A DNA stretch of 33,140 bases, taken from Candidatus Aquidulcis sp. GTDB taxonomy: Bacteria > Chloroflexota > Limnocylindria > Limnocylindrales > Limnocylindraceae. The stretch spans positions 1 to 33,140 of the forward strand of contig RGCW01000006.1 in assembly GCA_009919005.1 (NCBI GenBank). The letters run 5' to 3'. The notes below the pieces were generated by a model, which saw only the letters and a program-made list of their open reading frames with translations, made no database searches and was not told the origin of the DNA. The stretch's first letter is position 1, and the number at the start of each line of letters is the position of its first letter. Of the stretch, positions 1 to 8,370 are shown piece after piece. The position numbers were made by a program, and so were the translations under genes.

Positions 1-265
1 GCACAGACTTCACCTCGTACTCCCCCGGCCCCTCAAGGATGACGGCGCTGTCCAGGCTTGTGGCGATCGGGGTGCGGTTGTCGCGAGGGGCAAGGCGCCC
101 TCGTACTCGTGAGAGGGGCGCGTCATCGGGGTGGCTCAAGGTCACAATGTCGGCGCTCATGCCGCGACCCGTCGGACCAACGATCGAGGTGTAGGGGTCG
201 TAGGCGATCGTCGCTTCACGGCTGCGGATGCGGACGCAGGTCCGACCGTAATAGGTGAGTTCCAT
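1..265 (-). CDS. MBL-fold metal-dependent hydrolase (partial, C-terminus beyond window)
   Basis: Manual reverse translation from ATG at 265: MELTYYGRTCVRIRSREATIAYDPYTSIVGPTGRGMSADIVTLSHPDDAPLSRVRG...SAVILEGPGEYEVKSV; the ADIVTLSH and GPGEYEV motifs resemble small MBL-fold hydrolases. Absent from the ORF track because it is open at the window edge. Confidence 0.75.
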   Translation of the reverse strand, partial: MELTYYGRTCVRIRSREATIAYDPYTSIVGPTGRGMSADIVTLSHPDDAPLSRVRGRLAPRDNRTPIATSLDSAVILEGPGEYEVKSV

Positions 266-496
266 GCCCCTATTCTCCCACGCGCGGCGTCACGTCGTCG
301 CACCAGGCCTGGCGCAGGGGAGGTATGCCAGGAGGGCCGATGCCCGTCGACCCTCCTGGCTTGGAGGTCGGTTCACGGGAGGGAGGTCCGGTGAGCCGAA
401 CCTCATCATCGGACTGCGAGGTAAATGTGCAACGTGGGATTGGGTAAAGAGTTCGCAATGAACGCCCCGCGAGGAGCGGCCGACGGCGCGCCCCCT

Positions 497-2326
497 CTAC
501 ATCTCTTCGGGGGCGGAGATTCCGAGTAGGCGTAGGGATGCCGAGAGGCTCGCCGCCGCGGCTGCGACAAGCCGCAGTCGTCCCGCCGAACGCTCCGGCG
601 CGGAGGTGTCGACGACCTTCGCATCTCGATAGAACGCCGAGAACGCGGTCGCAAGCTCGGTCGCGTAGGTGGTTACCCCTTGCGTCTCATGATGCATGGC
701 GGAGTCCTCAACCACTTCAGGAAGGCGGACGATCGCCCGCGCCAGCTTCGCCTCGGGCGAGGTGTGATCGTCAAGCAATGCGCCGATGGACGCGGCGGGC
801 GTAAGTGACTCCGCCGCCGCCTTGCGCAAGATGGAGCGCATGCGTGCATGCGCGTATTGCGCGTAATACACAGGATTGTCGCTGCTCTTCTCTTTCGCCG
901 CCTCGATGTCAAAGTCAATCGCCGTGGTTGCACTTCTCGAAGCGAAGTACCACCGTGCCGCATCGACGCCAATCTCTTCTAGTAGCTCATCAAGCGTGAT
1001 GAACGTGCCCGCACGCTTTGACATGCTCATCTCCACTCCGTCACGTACGAACCGTACCCACGCGACGAGCAGCATCTCTATTGACTCTTTGTCAAACCCG
1101 AGCGCCTTGCCTGCATTGCGTAATCGGGCGACGGTTCCGTGATGATCTTGACCCCACACGTAGATAACGCGGTCGTGTCCACGAGAGAACTTTTCGACGA
1201 TGTACCCAATATCAGAACCGAAGTAGGTGAATGAACCATTTGATTTTCGGATCACACGATCCTTATCGTCGCCGAACGCAGTGCTCTTAAACCAGAGGGC
1301 ACCCTCGCGCTCTTCTAGCCAATTCCCTTCTCGGAGCCTGGTGATGGCGCGATCAACATAGCCATCGGTGTAGAGCGAGCCCTCTGAGCGCCATACATCA
1401 AACTCGACACCGAGCACGGCGAGCGACGATTCGATGCCAGCTCGGATACGCTCAGAGGCCCACCGTCCAATGATTGCAACCTCATCGTCGGCAACCATAC
1501 CGTTGTATCCTTCGGCATCGATCTCCCCACTACTCTTCGGTGCAGCTGCTGCGCGGGTAGCAACATCAGGCGGAATCGCCGCGGCGAGGTCCGCAACGTA
1601 GTCGCCCTTGTATCCGTTCTCAGGAACGTCGACGCCGTCTCTTAGCGCGATGACACTCTCGCCGAGTCGTCGAACCTGTTCACCAAAGTCATTGAAGTAA
1701 TACTCACGCGTTACCGATTGACCAGCCGCCTCAAGTACGCGAGCGAGCAGGTCTCCAACAAAGGCGCCACGTGCGTTGCCAACTGTGAGTGGCCCAGTTG
1801 GATTGGCAGAGACGAATTCGATGTTGACGCGATAGGGCGCCGACCCTGGCGCCAGCGCAAGGTGTCCCCACGACATCGGCGAGGCGACGATGGCGTCGAG
1901 TAGGTCGCCGAGCAGCCCCGCCCGAAGGCGAAGGTTGAGGAATCCTGGGCCAGCGACCTCAGCGCTTGCGATCGGTCCGAGTGTGCCGCTCCCACCATGG
2001 ATTCGTTCGGACGCCTCATCCCGGAGTTGCTTGGCGATCGCCGTCGCGATCGCGGCCGGCGCTCGCTTCAACACTTTGCTCCCCTTCATGGCCACGTTTG
2101 AGGCGTAGTCGCCGTGGTCGCGATTTCCTGGAATCTCGACCTCGATGCCTGCCACGAGTGCGTCGAGAGCGGCTGCGTCGTCAGGGGCGGGAAGGTCGCC
2201 GCTCGCGACGGCACGGCGTAGGGCGCGGGCAACGGCATCGCGCACCGTGTGTCGAAGCGGGACGCCAAGCAAGGGATCGCGCGGCAGAGCCGCCGAACGA
2301 GTCACTGGTGCGGACGATGCGCTCAT
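497..2326 (-). CDS. argS: Arginyl-tRNA synthetase
   Basis: 609 aa; VNIEFVSANPTGPLTVGNARGAF, YYFNDFGEQVRRLG, VWGQDHHGTVARLRNA, MSMSKRAGTFITL, NPVYYAQYAHARMRSI and a C-terminal DALR-type anticodon-binding region. Confidence 0.96.
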   Translation of the reverse strand: MSASSAPVTRSAALPRDPLLGVPLRHTVRDAVARALRRAVASGDLPAPDDAAALDALVAGIEVEIPGNRDHGDYASNVAMKGSKVLKRAPAAIATAIAKQLRDEASERIHGGSGTLGPIASAEVAGPGFLNLRLRAGLLGDLLDAIVASPMSWGHLALAPGSAPYRVNIEFVSANPTGPLTVGNARGAFVGDLLARVLEAAGQSVTREYYFNDFGEQVRRLGESVIALRDGVDVPENGYKGDYVADLAAAIPPDVATRAAAAPKSSGEIDAEGYNGMVADDEVAIIGRWASERIRAGIESSLAVLGVEFDVWRSEGSLYTDGYVDRAITRLREGNWLEEREGALWFKSTAFGDDKDRVIRKSNGSFTYFGSDIGYIVEKFSRGHDRVIYVWGQDHHGTVARLRNAGKALGFDKESIEMLLVAWVRFVRDGVEMSMSKRAGTFITLDELLEEIGVDAARWYFASRSATTAIDFDIEAAKEKSSDNPVYYAQYAHARMRSILRKAAAESLTPAASIGALLDDHTSPEAKLARAIVRLPEVVEDSAMHHETQGVTTYATELATAFSAFYRDAKVVDTSAPERSAGRLRLVAAAAASLSASLRLLGISAPEEM

Positions 2327-2364
2327 GGCTGAATCGTAGCCGCGAACTCTGGCACGATGGCGTC

Positions 2365-2883
2365 ATGACATCCGAGACCAGCCCAGCAGGTAGCCCGCCA
2401 GGTCGCCCACCCGAGGGGGCTGTGATCGCAACCCCCGTTACCCGCGGTCAGATCGCACGCGTTGGCCTGCTGCTCTTCATCACCTTCCTTGTCGGCGCGT
2501 TGCTGCTTCGCATGCAGGCCGATCGCATCAGAGCGCTTGATCTACCTCTACCCGCGGGCTGGGAGGCGGTCAGCGCCGACACAGTGTTGGCAGGGATCTC
2601 GCCGCAAAGCGCTGTTCGCGCTGCGCGATCGGCAGATGCACCCGTCGGTGCGACGCCACGCGTCCGTTTGATCACGCTACGGAGTGGCGGCACGGACGCC
2701 CCGGAACTCCGAGGGACATTCTGGCTCATCGTCACTGACGACATCCGACCATCAATGGAGATCCCCGCTGGCGATGCCATGGATGTGATTCGAGCCTACG
2801 TGCTGATCGATCAGAGTGGTCGTGTGGCCCTTGCGGTTGAGCGAGGATTTGCCGACACCGACCCAACGCTACCTCCAGACTGA
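2365..2883 (+). CDS. Hypothetical single-pass membrane protein
   Basis: Internal ATG of ORF 1966..2883 (MTSETSPAGSPPG...); one TM segment (IARVGLLLFITFLVGALLL); divergent from argS. Confidence 0.7.
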   Translation: MTSETSPAGSPPGRPPEGAVIATPVTRGQIARVGLLLFITFLVGALLLRMQADRIRALDLPLPAGWEAVSADTVLAGISPQSAVRAARSADAPVGATPRVRLITLRSGGTDAPELRGTFWLIVTDDIRPSMEIPAGDAMDVIRAYVLIDQSGRVALAVERGFADTDPTLPPD

Positions 2884-2904
2884 GCCCAACGAGACTCGCG
2901 TCAG

Positions 2905-3741
2905 CTAAATCGCAAAGCGATCACCCTCGCGCACCGCGATGATCTCTCCCGAGAATGTCGTTGCCGCCGCGCGGCATGCGTCGGCCGGATCCACCTCGGC
3001 CCCGAAATGCGTGAGTAATAGTCGCCGCGCACCAGTCGCTGCCGCAGCGCTTCCAGCTCCATATGCCGTAATGTGCGCGTCGCCCTCGCGCCACGCTGCC
3101 ACTCCGCCGCCCGCTTCGCAGAGCAGCGTATCGCCGCGCTGAGCGATAGCGGCCAGATCCTCCCAGTGTGAGAGATCCCCTGAATAGGTAAGACCAGGCT
3201 GGTCGTCTACGGATAGGCGGATGGCATAGGACTCGCCTGTGTGGCGCACTCGAGCGCCGCGCATCGTCACATCACCAACGGGCACGACTCGTCCACCGCC
3301 GAGTGGTGGAAGCGTCGCGTCACTTCGCCACAGCGAGATTCCAAACGGCTGGACGGGCTCGGCAGCGCCAAGGGACTGCTCTTCGGGAGTGCGATCATCA
3401 AGGAGCGAAGCGAGCCGCGACGAAAGCCCACTAGGCGCAATCACTGACACGCTTCGTGCGTCGCGCCCCATCTGATTGCCATGAACGAGTGCATGACGCA
3501 ACGCAGCTAAGTCAACCCAGTGATCTGGATGGAGATGCGAGATCGCGATCGCACCGATCTGTGGCAGCGCATCGATGCCGAGGTGACCCGCGAGAGGTGC
3601 GTACGTACCGTGTCCCAAATCCAGTACGAGCCGCGTGGATCCGTGCTCTACGAGATATCCCGACGCGCGGGAGCCTTGGTGCGTTCGATAGGCTCCCGCC
3701 GAGCCGAGGACCGTAAGCGTCAACGGGTGGGAATCGGCCAC
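2905..3741 (-). CDS. MBL-fold metallo-hydrolase (RNase Z-like family)
   Basis: GTG start; ISHLHPDHWVDLAALRHAL metal-binding motif, LTYSGDLSHWEDLA, LLLTHFGAEVDP. Confidence 0.85.
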   Translation of the reverse strand: MADSHPLTLTVLGSAGAYRTHQGSRASGYLVEHGSTRLVLDLGHGTYAPLAGHLGIDALPQIGAIAISHLHPDHWVDLAALRHALVHGNQMGRDARSVSVIAPSGLSSRLASLLDDRTPEEQSLGAAEPVQPFGISLWRSDATLPPLGGGRVVPVGDVTMRGARVRHTGESYAIRLSVDDQPGLTYSGDLSHWEDLAAIAQRGDTLLCEAGGGVAAWREGDAHITAYGAGSAAAATGARRLLLTHFGAEVDPADACRAAATTFSGEIIAVREGDRFAI

Positions 3742-4604
3742 TGTTCACCCGCAGATTTCCATCGTTTCGTTGCAAGCTCATCAAACCCCGCCTCAAGTAG
3801 CAGTGCACGTGCGCGGTCAAAGTTCATTGCAAACCAATCAGGTTGGTGCGCATCTGATCCAGTGACGATGTACTCACCGCCAAGTTCGCGATATCGATGT
3901 ACGGCTTGCGGCAACGGATACGGCAACCCTGTTCGCTGTCGCCATCCCGACGAGTTGATCTCAAGCGCAGTCCCAGTTTCGATGAGTGCTCGCAGGACCG
4001 GTTCGTAGAGATCAGGCGCCGCCTCAAATGCTGCCGTATCAATATGGGGATACACATATTTCCGCACGTAGTCCATGTGCCCCACGATGTCGAAGAGCCC
4101 ACTCTCGATTCCCGCCTGCACTTCTGCGAAATATGGCGCCATATCGTGAACGTCGTGTCCCGCCCAACTCGCGGCACGTGATCGCTTGAACGGCGAGTCG
4201 ATTCCGGGGTGCACACTGCCGATCGTTAGGTCGTAGTGATTGGTGCGCAGATGATCACGAATCTCCGTCTCGTACTGGACCTCATACGAAATCTCCACAC
4301 CGAGGAGGATCTCCAGGCGATCGCCGAACTCGCGGCGCAGCCCCTCAACCGCCTCCACCCGCTGATGGTGCGGGGCGAGGGTGGCTCCAATCTCGCGCGG
4401 GTCGAAGTCGAGGTGGTCGGTCAGTGCGATGCGAGGCATCCCGAGGGCGATCGCCAGGGCGGGGTAGACGTCGAGAGGCACCTCCGAGTCGGGGGAGAGG
4501 AGCGTATGCAGATGAACGTCGAGGGGCGAGTCAAAGCGCCCTGACAGGGCGAGCTCGGGACGCCGCTCGCGGTCGCCGCTACGGCGGAGCGGAGCCTGGC
4601 TCAC
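3720..4604 (-). CDS. PHP-domain phosphoesterase, histidinol-phosphatase-like
   Basis: GTG start at 4604 in a GTGA overlap with the upstream gene; DVHLHTLLSPDSEVPLD, ITLTDHLDF-like region (IALTDHLDFDPRE), GSVHPGIDSPF, DIVGHMDYVRKY, EINSSGWRQ, IVTGSDAHQPDWF. Confidence 0.85.
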   Translation of the reverse strand: MSQAPLRRSGDRERRPELALSGRFDSPLDVHLHTLLSPDSEVPLDVYPALAIALGMPRIALTDHLDFDPREIGATLAPHHQRVEAVEGLRREFGDRLEILLGVEISYEVQYETEIRDHLRTNHYDLTIGSVHPGIDSPFKRSRAASWAGHDVHDMAPYFAEVQAGIESGLFDIVGHMDYVRKYVYPHIDTAAFEAAPDLYEPVLRALIETGTALEINSSGWRQRTGLPYPLPQAVHRYRELGGEYIVTGSDAHQPDWFAMNFDRARALLLEAGFDELATKRWKSAGEQWPIPTR

Positions 4605-4954
4605 GGTTCGTTCAGCCAGGCGCGAGCGGCGGCCCCCCGCAGCCCGCGGATCAAGAGGAGGGCGACGAGAACGGGGGGGATGCCAGGGAGCCAGTTCCCC
4701 ACGGTGAGGGCGATGAGGGGGCCCGCTGGGATCAGGATCGTGCTCAGCCCGAGCGCGAAGCCCCGCCCCGCCTCCTTCCGCTGCCAGACCAGGGTGATGG
4801 TGAAGATGCACGCGGCGATCAAGGCCATCCAGACCACCCCCTGGAGGGTGACGGGGGCGGCGGTCGCCTGTTCCACGATCCGTCCGAGGGTGAGGCCGAG
4901 ACCCGCTAAGAGGAGCAGGGCGTAGGCGAGGAAGGCGGCGACGGCAATCGGCAT
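4601..4954 (-). CDS. Small polytopic membrane protein, unknown function
   Basis: MPIAVAAFLAYALLLLAGLGLTLG...VWMALIAACIFTITLVWQRKEAG...; stop overlaps the GTG of the PHP gene. The ORF-track N-terminus (to 5359) overlaps the malE-like promoter and is likely too long. Confidence 0.6.
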   Translation of the reverse strand: MPIAVAAFLAYALLLLAGLGLTLGRIVEQATAAPVTLQGVVWMALIAACIFTITLVWQRKEAGRGFALGLSTILIPAGPLIALTVGNWLPGIPPVLVALLLIRGLRGAAARAWLNEP

Positions 4955-5047
4955 GTGCTCAGGATGCCACGGGTCCCCCATCCGCACCCGCCAGCCCTGA
5001 CGTGAGGGTTCCCCACACCTGAGCGTGGTCGCCTCGTGGGCAACGCA

Positions 5048-5077
5048 TTGACGCGGGTGCGTGGGGAGCCCTACCCT
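5048..5077 (+). promoter_or_regulatory. Predicted promoter of malE-like operon (-35 TTGACG, 18-nt spacer, -10 TACCCT)
   Basis: TTGACG at 5048-5053 and TACCCT at 5072-5077, about 110 nt upstream of the start codon. Confidence 0.45.
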
Positions 5078-5190
5078 TAGGTCACCACTGGGCCGCCCGG
5101 CGGCCCTGAGCAGAATCGGCGTCAGCAGTCGCTGGCGCCCAACGCGACGCCTCGCTGGTGGGGAGGTCTCGCAAAAAGGAGGACCATCGC

Positions 5191-6390
5191 ATGGCGCGAA
5201 AGAATTGGAAGCTCGTTGCGGTTGCAGCGATGCTTGCCGTCGTTGCCACTGCCTGTGGGAGCAATACCCCATCGGCAAACGGCCTCGAGGGTGAGGTAAC
5301 GCTCTGGCACGCATACGGCTCGTCCGGCGGCTCGGCTGAGGGCACCGCCTTCGCCGCACAGCTCGCCAAGTTCGAGAAGGAATTCCCGAAGATCAAGATC
5401 AACGCCGTTGAGGTGCCGTTCAGCGACATCTTCACGAAGTTCAAGACAGAGGCAGCCGCCGGCGGCGGACCAGACCTCTTCATTGCTCCGAACGACGACC
5501 TCGGCAACTTGGTTGCGGCCGGACTGCTTGAGCCAATCACGGACACCACGGACATCGGAACGGTATCGGAGCAGGCGCTTGATGGTGCAACCATCGGTGG
5601 CAAGCTCTACCTCGTTCCTGAGAGCCTCAAGGCTGTCGTGATGTATTACGACTCTGCGAAGATCGCGACTCCTCCAGCCACGGCTGCGGAGTTCAAGGAC
5701 TACGTCGACAACGGCGGCAAGGTTGCCGTTCCCGCCGGCGTCTATCACGTCTGGGGCTGGTACAAGGCCTTCGGCGGTTCGATCTTCGATAGCACCGGTC
5801 ACGCCGCCTGCTTCAGCGGGACGGGCGTCGGCGACGCCATGGACTACGTCAAGAGCCTGAAGGCTGGCGGCGCAGTTGTTGATGGCAACGACGGTGACCT
5901 TGGTCAGAAGTACATGAACGGCGAAGTTGACGTGATGTTCAACGGCAACTGGGTTCTTGCGGACTACCTGAAGGCCCGACCGGGCACGCAGGTTGCTCCG
6001 TTCCCAGCTGGCGCCAACGGCCTCCCTTCGGTGGGCATGGTTGGTGTCGACGGTTGGCACATCAATGCAGCTGGCATGAACAAGGAGCTGGCCATTAAGG
6101 TCGCTTCGATTCTTGCCTCGCCTGACTACGCCAAGATCATGGTTGACGGTGCCGGCCACGTGCCAGCATCGACCGCCATCGAGATCAAGGACCCGGTCAC
6201 CAAGGCCTTCGCAGCTGCGATCGCCACGGGCACCCGACGTCCTGTTGAGGCGTGGATGAACAACTACTGGGGCAACTTCGGCTCGGCGTGGGACAGCGTC
6301 CTGCAGACCGGTGCCGCTGGTGCTGATGCAGCCTCTACGGCATGCGATGCCATGGAGACTGCAAACTCCGACGCTGGCCTCTGGCCATAG
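5191..6390 (+). CDS. Sugar (maltose/maltodextrin-type) ABC transporter substrate-binding lipoprotein
   Basis: RBS AAAGGAGG at 5175-5182; lipobox VVATAC; EVTLWHAYGSSGG, PDLFIAPNDDLGNLVAAGLLEPI, YLVPESLKAVVMYYD. Confidence 0.9.
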   Translation: MARKNWKLVAVAAMLAVVATACGSNTPSANGLEGEVTLWHAYGSSGGSAEGTAFAAQLAKFEKEFPKIKINAVEVPFSDIFTKFKTEAAAGGGPDLFIAPNDDLGNLVAAGLLEPITDTTDIGTVSEQALDGATIGGKLYLVPESLKAVVMYYDSAKIATPPATAAEFKDYVDNGGKVAVPAGVYHVWGWYKAFGGSIFDSTGHAACFSGTGVGDAMDYVKSLKAGGAVVDGNDGDLGQKYMNGEVDVMFNGNWVLADYLKARPGTQVAPFPAGANGLPSVGMVGVDGWHINAAGMNKELAIKVASILASPDYAKIMVDGAGHVPASTAIEIKDPVTKAFAAAIATGTRRPVEAWMNNYWGNFGSAWDSVLQTGAAGADAASTACDAMETANSDAGLWP

Positions 6391-6428
6391 TCGGTTGCTA
6401 GCCTCGAGCTAGCCGCTACGGTGTAACC

Positions 6429-6466
6429 GCGATTGGGGCGGGGGCTTCGGCTCCCGCCCCGATTGC
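6429..6466 (+). terminator. Strong intergenic hairpin between substrate-binding-protein and permease genes (attenuator or 3'-stabilising stem-loop)
   Basis: gcgattggggcgggggc-TTCG-gctcccgccccgattgc: 17-bp stem with a few G.U pairs and a UUCG tetraloop; no U-tract. Confidence 0.7.
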
Positions 6467-6494
6467 TATCTCAACGTCGAGAAAGGGGGGCAGA

Positions 6495-7475
6495 GTGAGC
6501 ATCTTCACGCGGGTCAACCGTCGCTCCCTTACCCCATATGCCTTCATCGCCCCAGCGCTGGTGGTCATGGCGATCGTCACGATCTATCCGCTGATCTTCC
6601 AGTTCTGGATGTCATTTACCAATTACGGCCTCGCAAACCTGCGACAAGGGGCGCCGGCTCCAGACTGGGTCGGGCTTGAGAACTACGTCAAGATCCTTAC
6701 GAGCGAGCTTTCAATCCCGAACTATTCCTTCCTGAGACTCTTCCTCTACAACATCTTCTGGGCGCTGAGCAACGTTGCCATCCATATCGTTCTTGGCGTT
6801 GCGATCGCCCTCTTACTCAATCATCCAGGGTTGAAGTTAAAGCGCCTCTACCGCGCCCTTTATGTGCTCCCCGTGTTGATTCCACCCATCGTCGTTGCAA
6901 CAACCTGGCGCAACATGTTCAACCAAGATGCCGGCGCAGTGAATATGCTGCTCGGTCTCGTTGGCCAGGTGTTTCGTATTCCGCCCGAGACGTTTTCGAT
7001 TGACTGGCTGCGCCAAGTTGAAGATCCGATCAGTTTCATTCCACTGCCACTCGCGTATTACGCAATGTTGATCACTAACATTTGGCTGGGGTGGCCCCTC
7101 AATGCCGTTGTCGCGACTGGAGCGTTGCAGGCGATCCCGAAAGACTTGTACGAGGCCGCCGAGATCGACGGGGCAGGGAGGTGGGCCTCGTTCAAGACGA
7201 TCACGCTCACCTACCTGCGACCAGCGATGATCCCCTTTGCCATCTATGGCTTTGTGGTGACCTTCAACCTTTTCAGCCTCGCCTACTTCATGAGCTCTGG
7301 TGGGCCATTTGGACGCACCGAACTCTTGGTGACCCAGGCCTATCGCCTGGTCAATGAGCGGCAACTCTATGCAGTAGGCGCTGCGTTTGCCGTCGTGCTC
7401 TTCGTCATCCTGCTCACGATCAGCCTGATCACCAACCGCATCTCAAAGGCGACGGCTCGATATGACGACTTCTAA
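6495..7475 (+). CDS. Sugar ABC transporter permease (MalF-like)
   Basis: GTG start; binding-protein-dependent permease with EAAEIDGAGRWASFKTITL loop. Confidence 0.92.
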   Translation: MSIFTRVNRRSLTPYAFIAPALVVMAIVTIYPLIFQFWMSFTNYGLANLRQGAPAPDWVGLENYVKILTSELSIPNYSFLRLFLYNIFWALSNVAIHIVLGVAIALLLNHPGLKLKRLYRALYVLPVLIPPIVVATTWRNMFNQDAGAVNMLLGLVGQVFRIPPETFSIDWLRQVEDPISFIPLPLAYYAMLITNIWLGWPLNAVVATGALQAIPKDLYEAAEIDGAGRWASFKTITLTYLRPAMIPFAIYGFVVTFNLFSLAYFMSSGGPFGRTELLVTQAYRLVNERQLYAVGAAFAVVLFVILLTISLITNRISKATARYDDF

Positions 7476-8370
7476 GCGCCGTTCGTTCCGAGAGCCGTCG
7501 CTGCTCACCAAGATCCTGTTGCAGCTTGCCGCCATCGGCATCTTGATCACGGTGCTCTTCCCCGTCATCTGGGTCTTCAGCGTCTCCCTCTCGCCACTCA
7601 ACTTGATTCGTCCGGATGGACTGAACCTGATCCCGAAAGATGCGACCTTTGAGGCATACCTCAAGGTGATCGATCGACCGACGAGCAACCCTGTCAGCTT
7701 CCTTGAGCTGGCATTTAACTCGTTCAAGATTGCCGGTGGCACCGCCCTTGCAAGCGTGGCGCTCGGTGTCTTGGCGGCCTATCCGTTGAGTCGACTGGCA
7801 TTTAGAGGGCGCACCTTCATCATGTTGGTGATCCTTGGCGTGCTCATGCTTCCCGCCGTTGCAACGCTGGCGCCCCTCTTCGTGACCCTAAACGGGGTTA
7901 GGCTCGATCTTCCGATCCTCGGCGCCTTCAACCTGCGCAATTCACAACTGGGCGTGGGCATCGCCATCGTTTCAGGTTCGCTTCCGTTTGCTATCTGGAA
8001 CCTTAAGGGGTATCTCGACACGATCCCACGTGAGCTTGAAGAGGCTGCCGCTGTGGACGGCGCATCGCAGGCGCGCATTTTCCGCAGCATCGTTTTGCCG
8101 CTCGCGCTGCCTGCGATTGCCGTAACCGGGTTTCTCGGCTTTATCAGTGGCTGGACAGAGTTCTACTACTCCTGGATGTTCTTGACGCAGCCCCGCGACT
8201 TCACGCTCGCCATGGCGCTCTCGGCGATGACGGGCACGTATGCGTCAGCGATCCCGTGGCCCCTGGTTTCGGCCTTCTCGATCATGTTGACCCTCCCACC
8301 GGCGATCGTGTACCTCCTCAGCCAGCGATTCATCACGGGCGGACTCGCGGTCGGTTCGGTTAAGGGGTGA
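7462..8370 (+). CDS. Sugar ABC transporter permease (MalG-like)
   Basis: EAAAVDGASQARIFRSIVLPLALPA loop; overlaps the previous gene by 14 nt. Confidence 0.92.
   Translation: MTTSKRRSFREPSLLTKILLQLAAIGILITVLFPVIWVFSVSLSPLNLIRPDGLNLIPKDATFEAYLKVIDRPTSNPVSFLELAFNSFKIAGGTALASVALGVLAAYPLSRLAFRGRTFIMLVILGVLMLPAVATLAPLFVTLNGVRLDLPILGAFNLRNSQLGVGIAIVSGSLPFAIWNLKGYLDTIPRELEEAAAVDGASQARIFRSIVLPLALPAIAVTGFLGFISGWTEFYYSWMFLTQPRDFTLAMALSAMTGTYASAIPWPLVSAFSIMLTLPPAIVYLLSQRFITGGLAVGSVKG

Noticed and set aside
4955-5359. N-terminal extension of ORF 4601..5359
   Set aside because: Arg/Pro-rich, covers the malE-like promoter and start on the other strand; the downstream ATG at 4954 gives a typical membrane protein start.
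5122-6159. 345-aa minus-strand ORF opposite the substrate-binding-protein gene
   Set aside because: Antisense shadow ORF in high-GC sequence; the + strand has a lipoprotein signal, RBS and family motifs.
6837-7364. 175-aa minus-strand ORF inside the MalF-like gene
   Set aside because: Shadow ORF opposite a clear permease; no family motifs.
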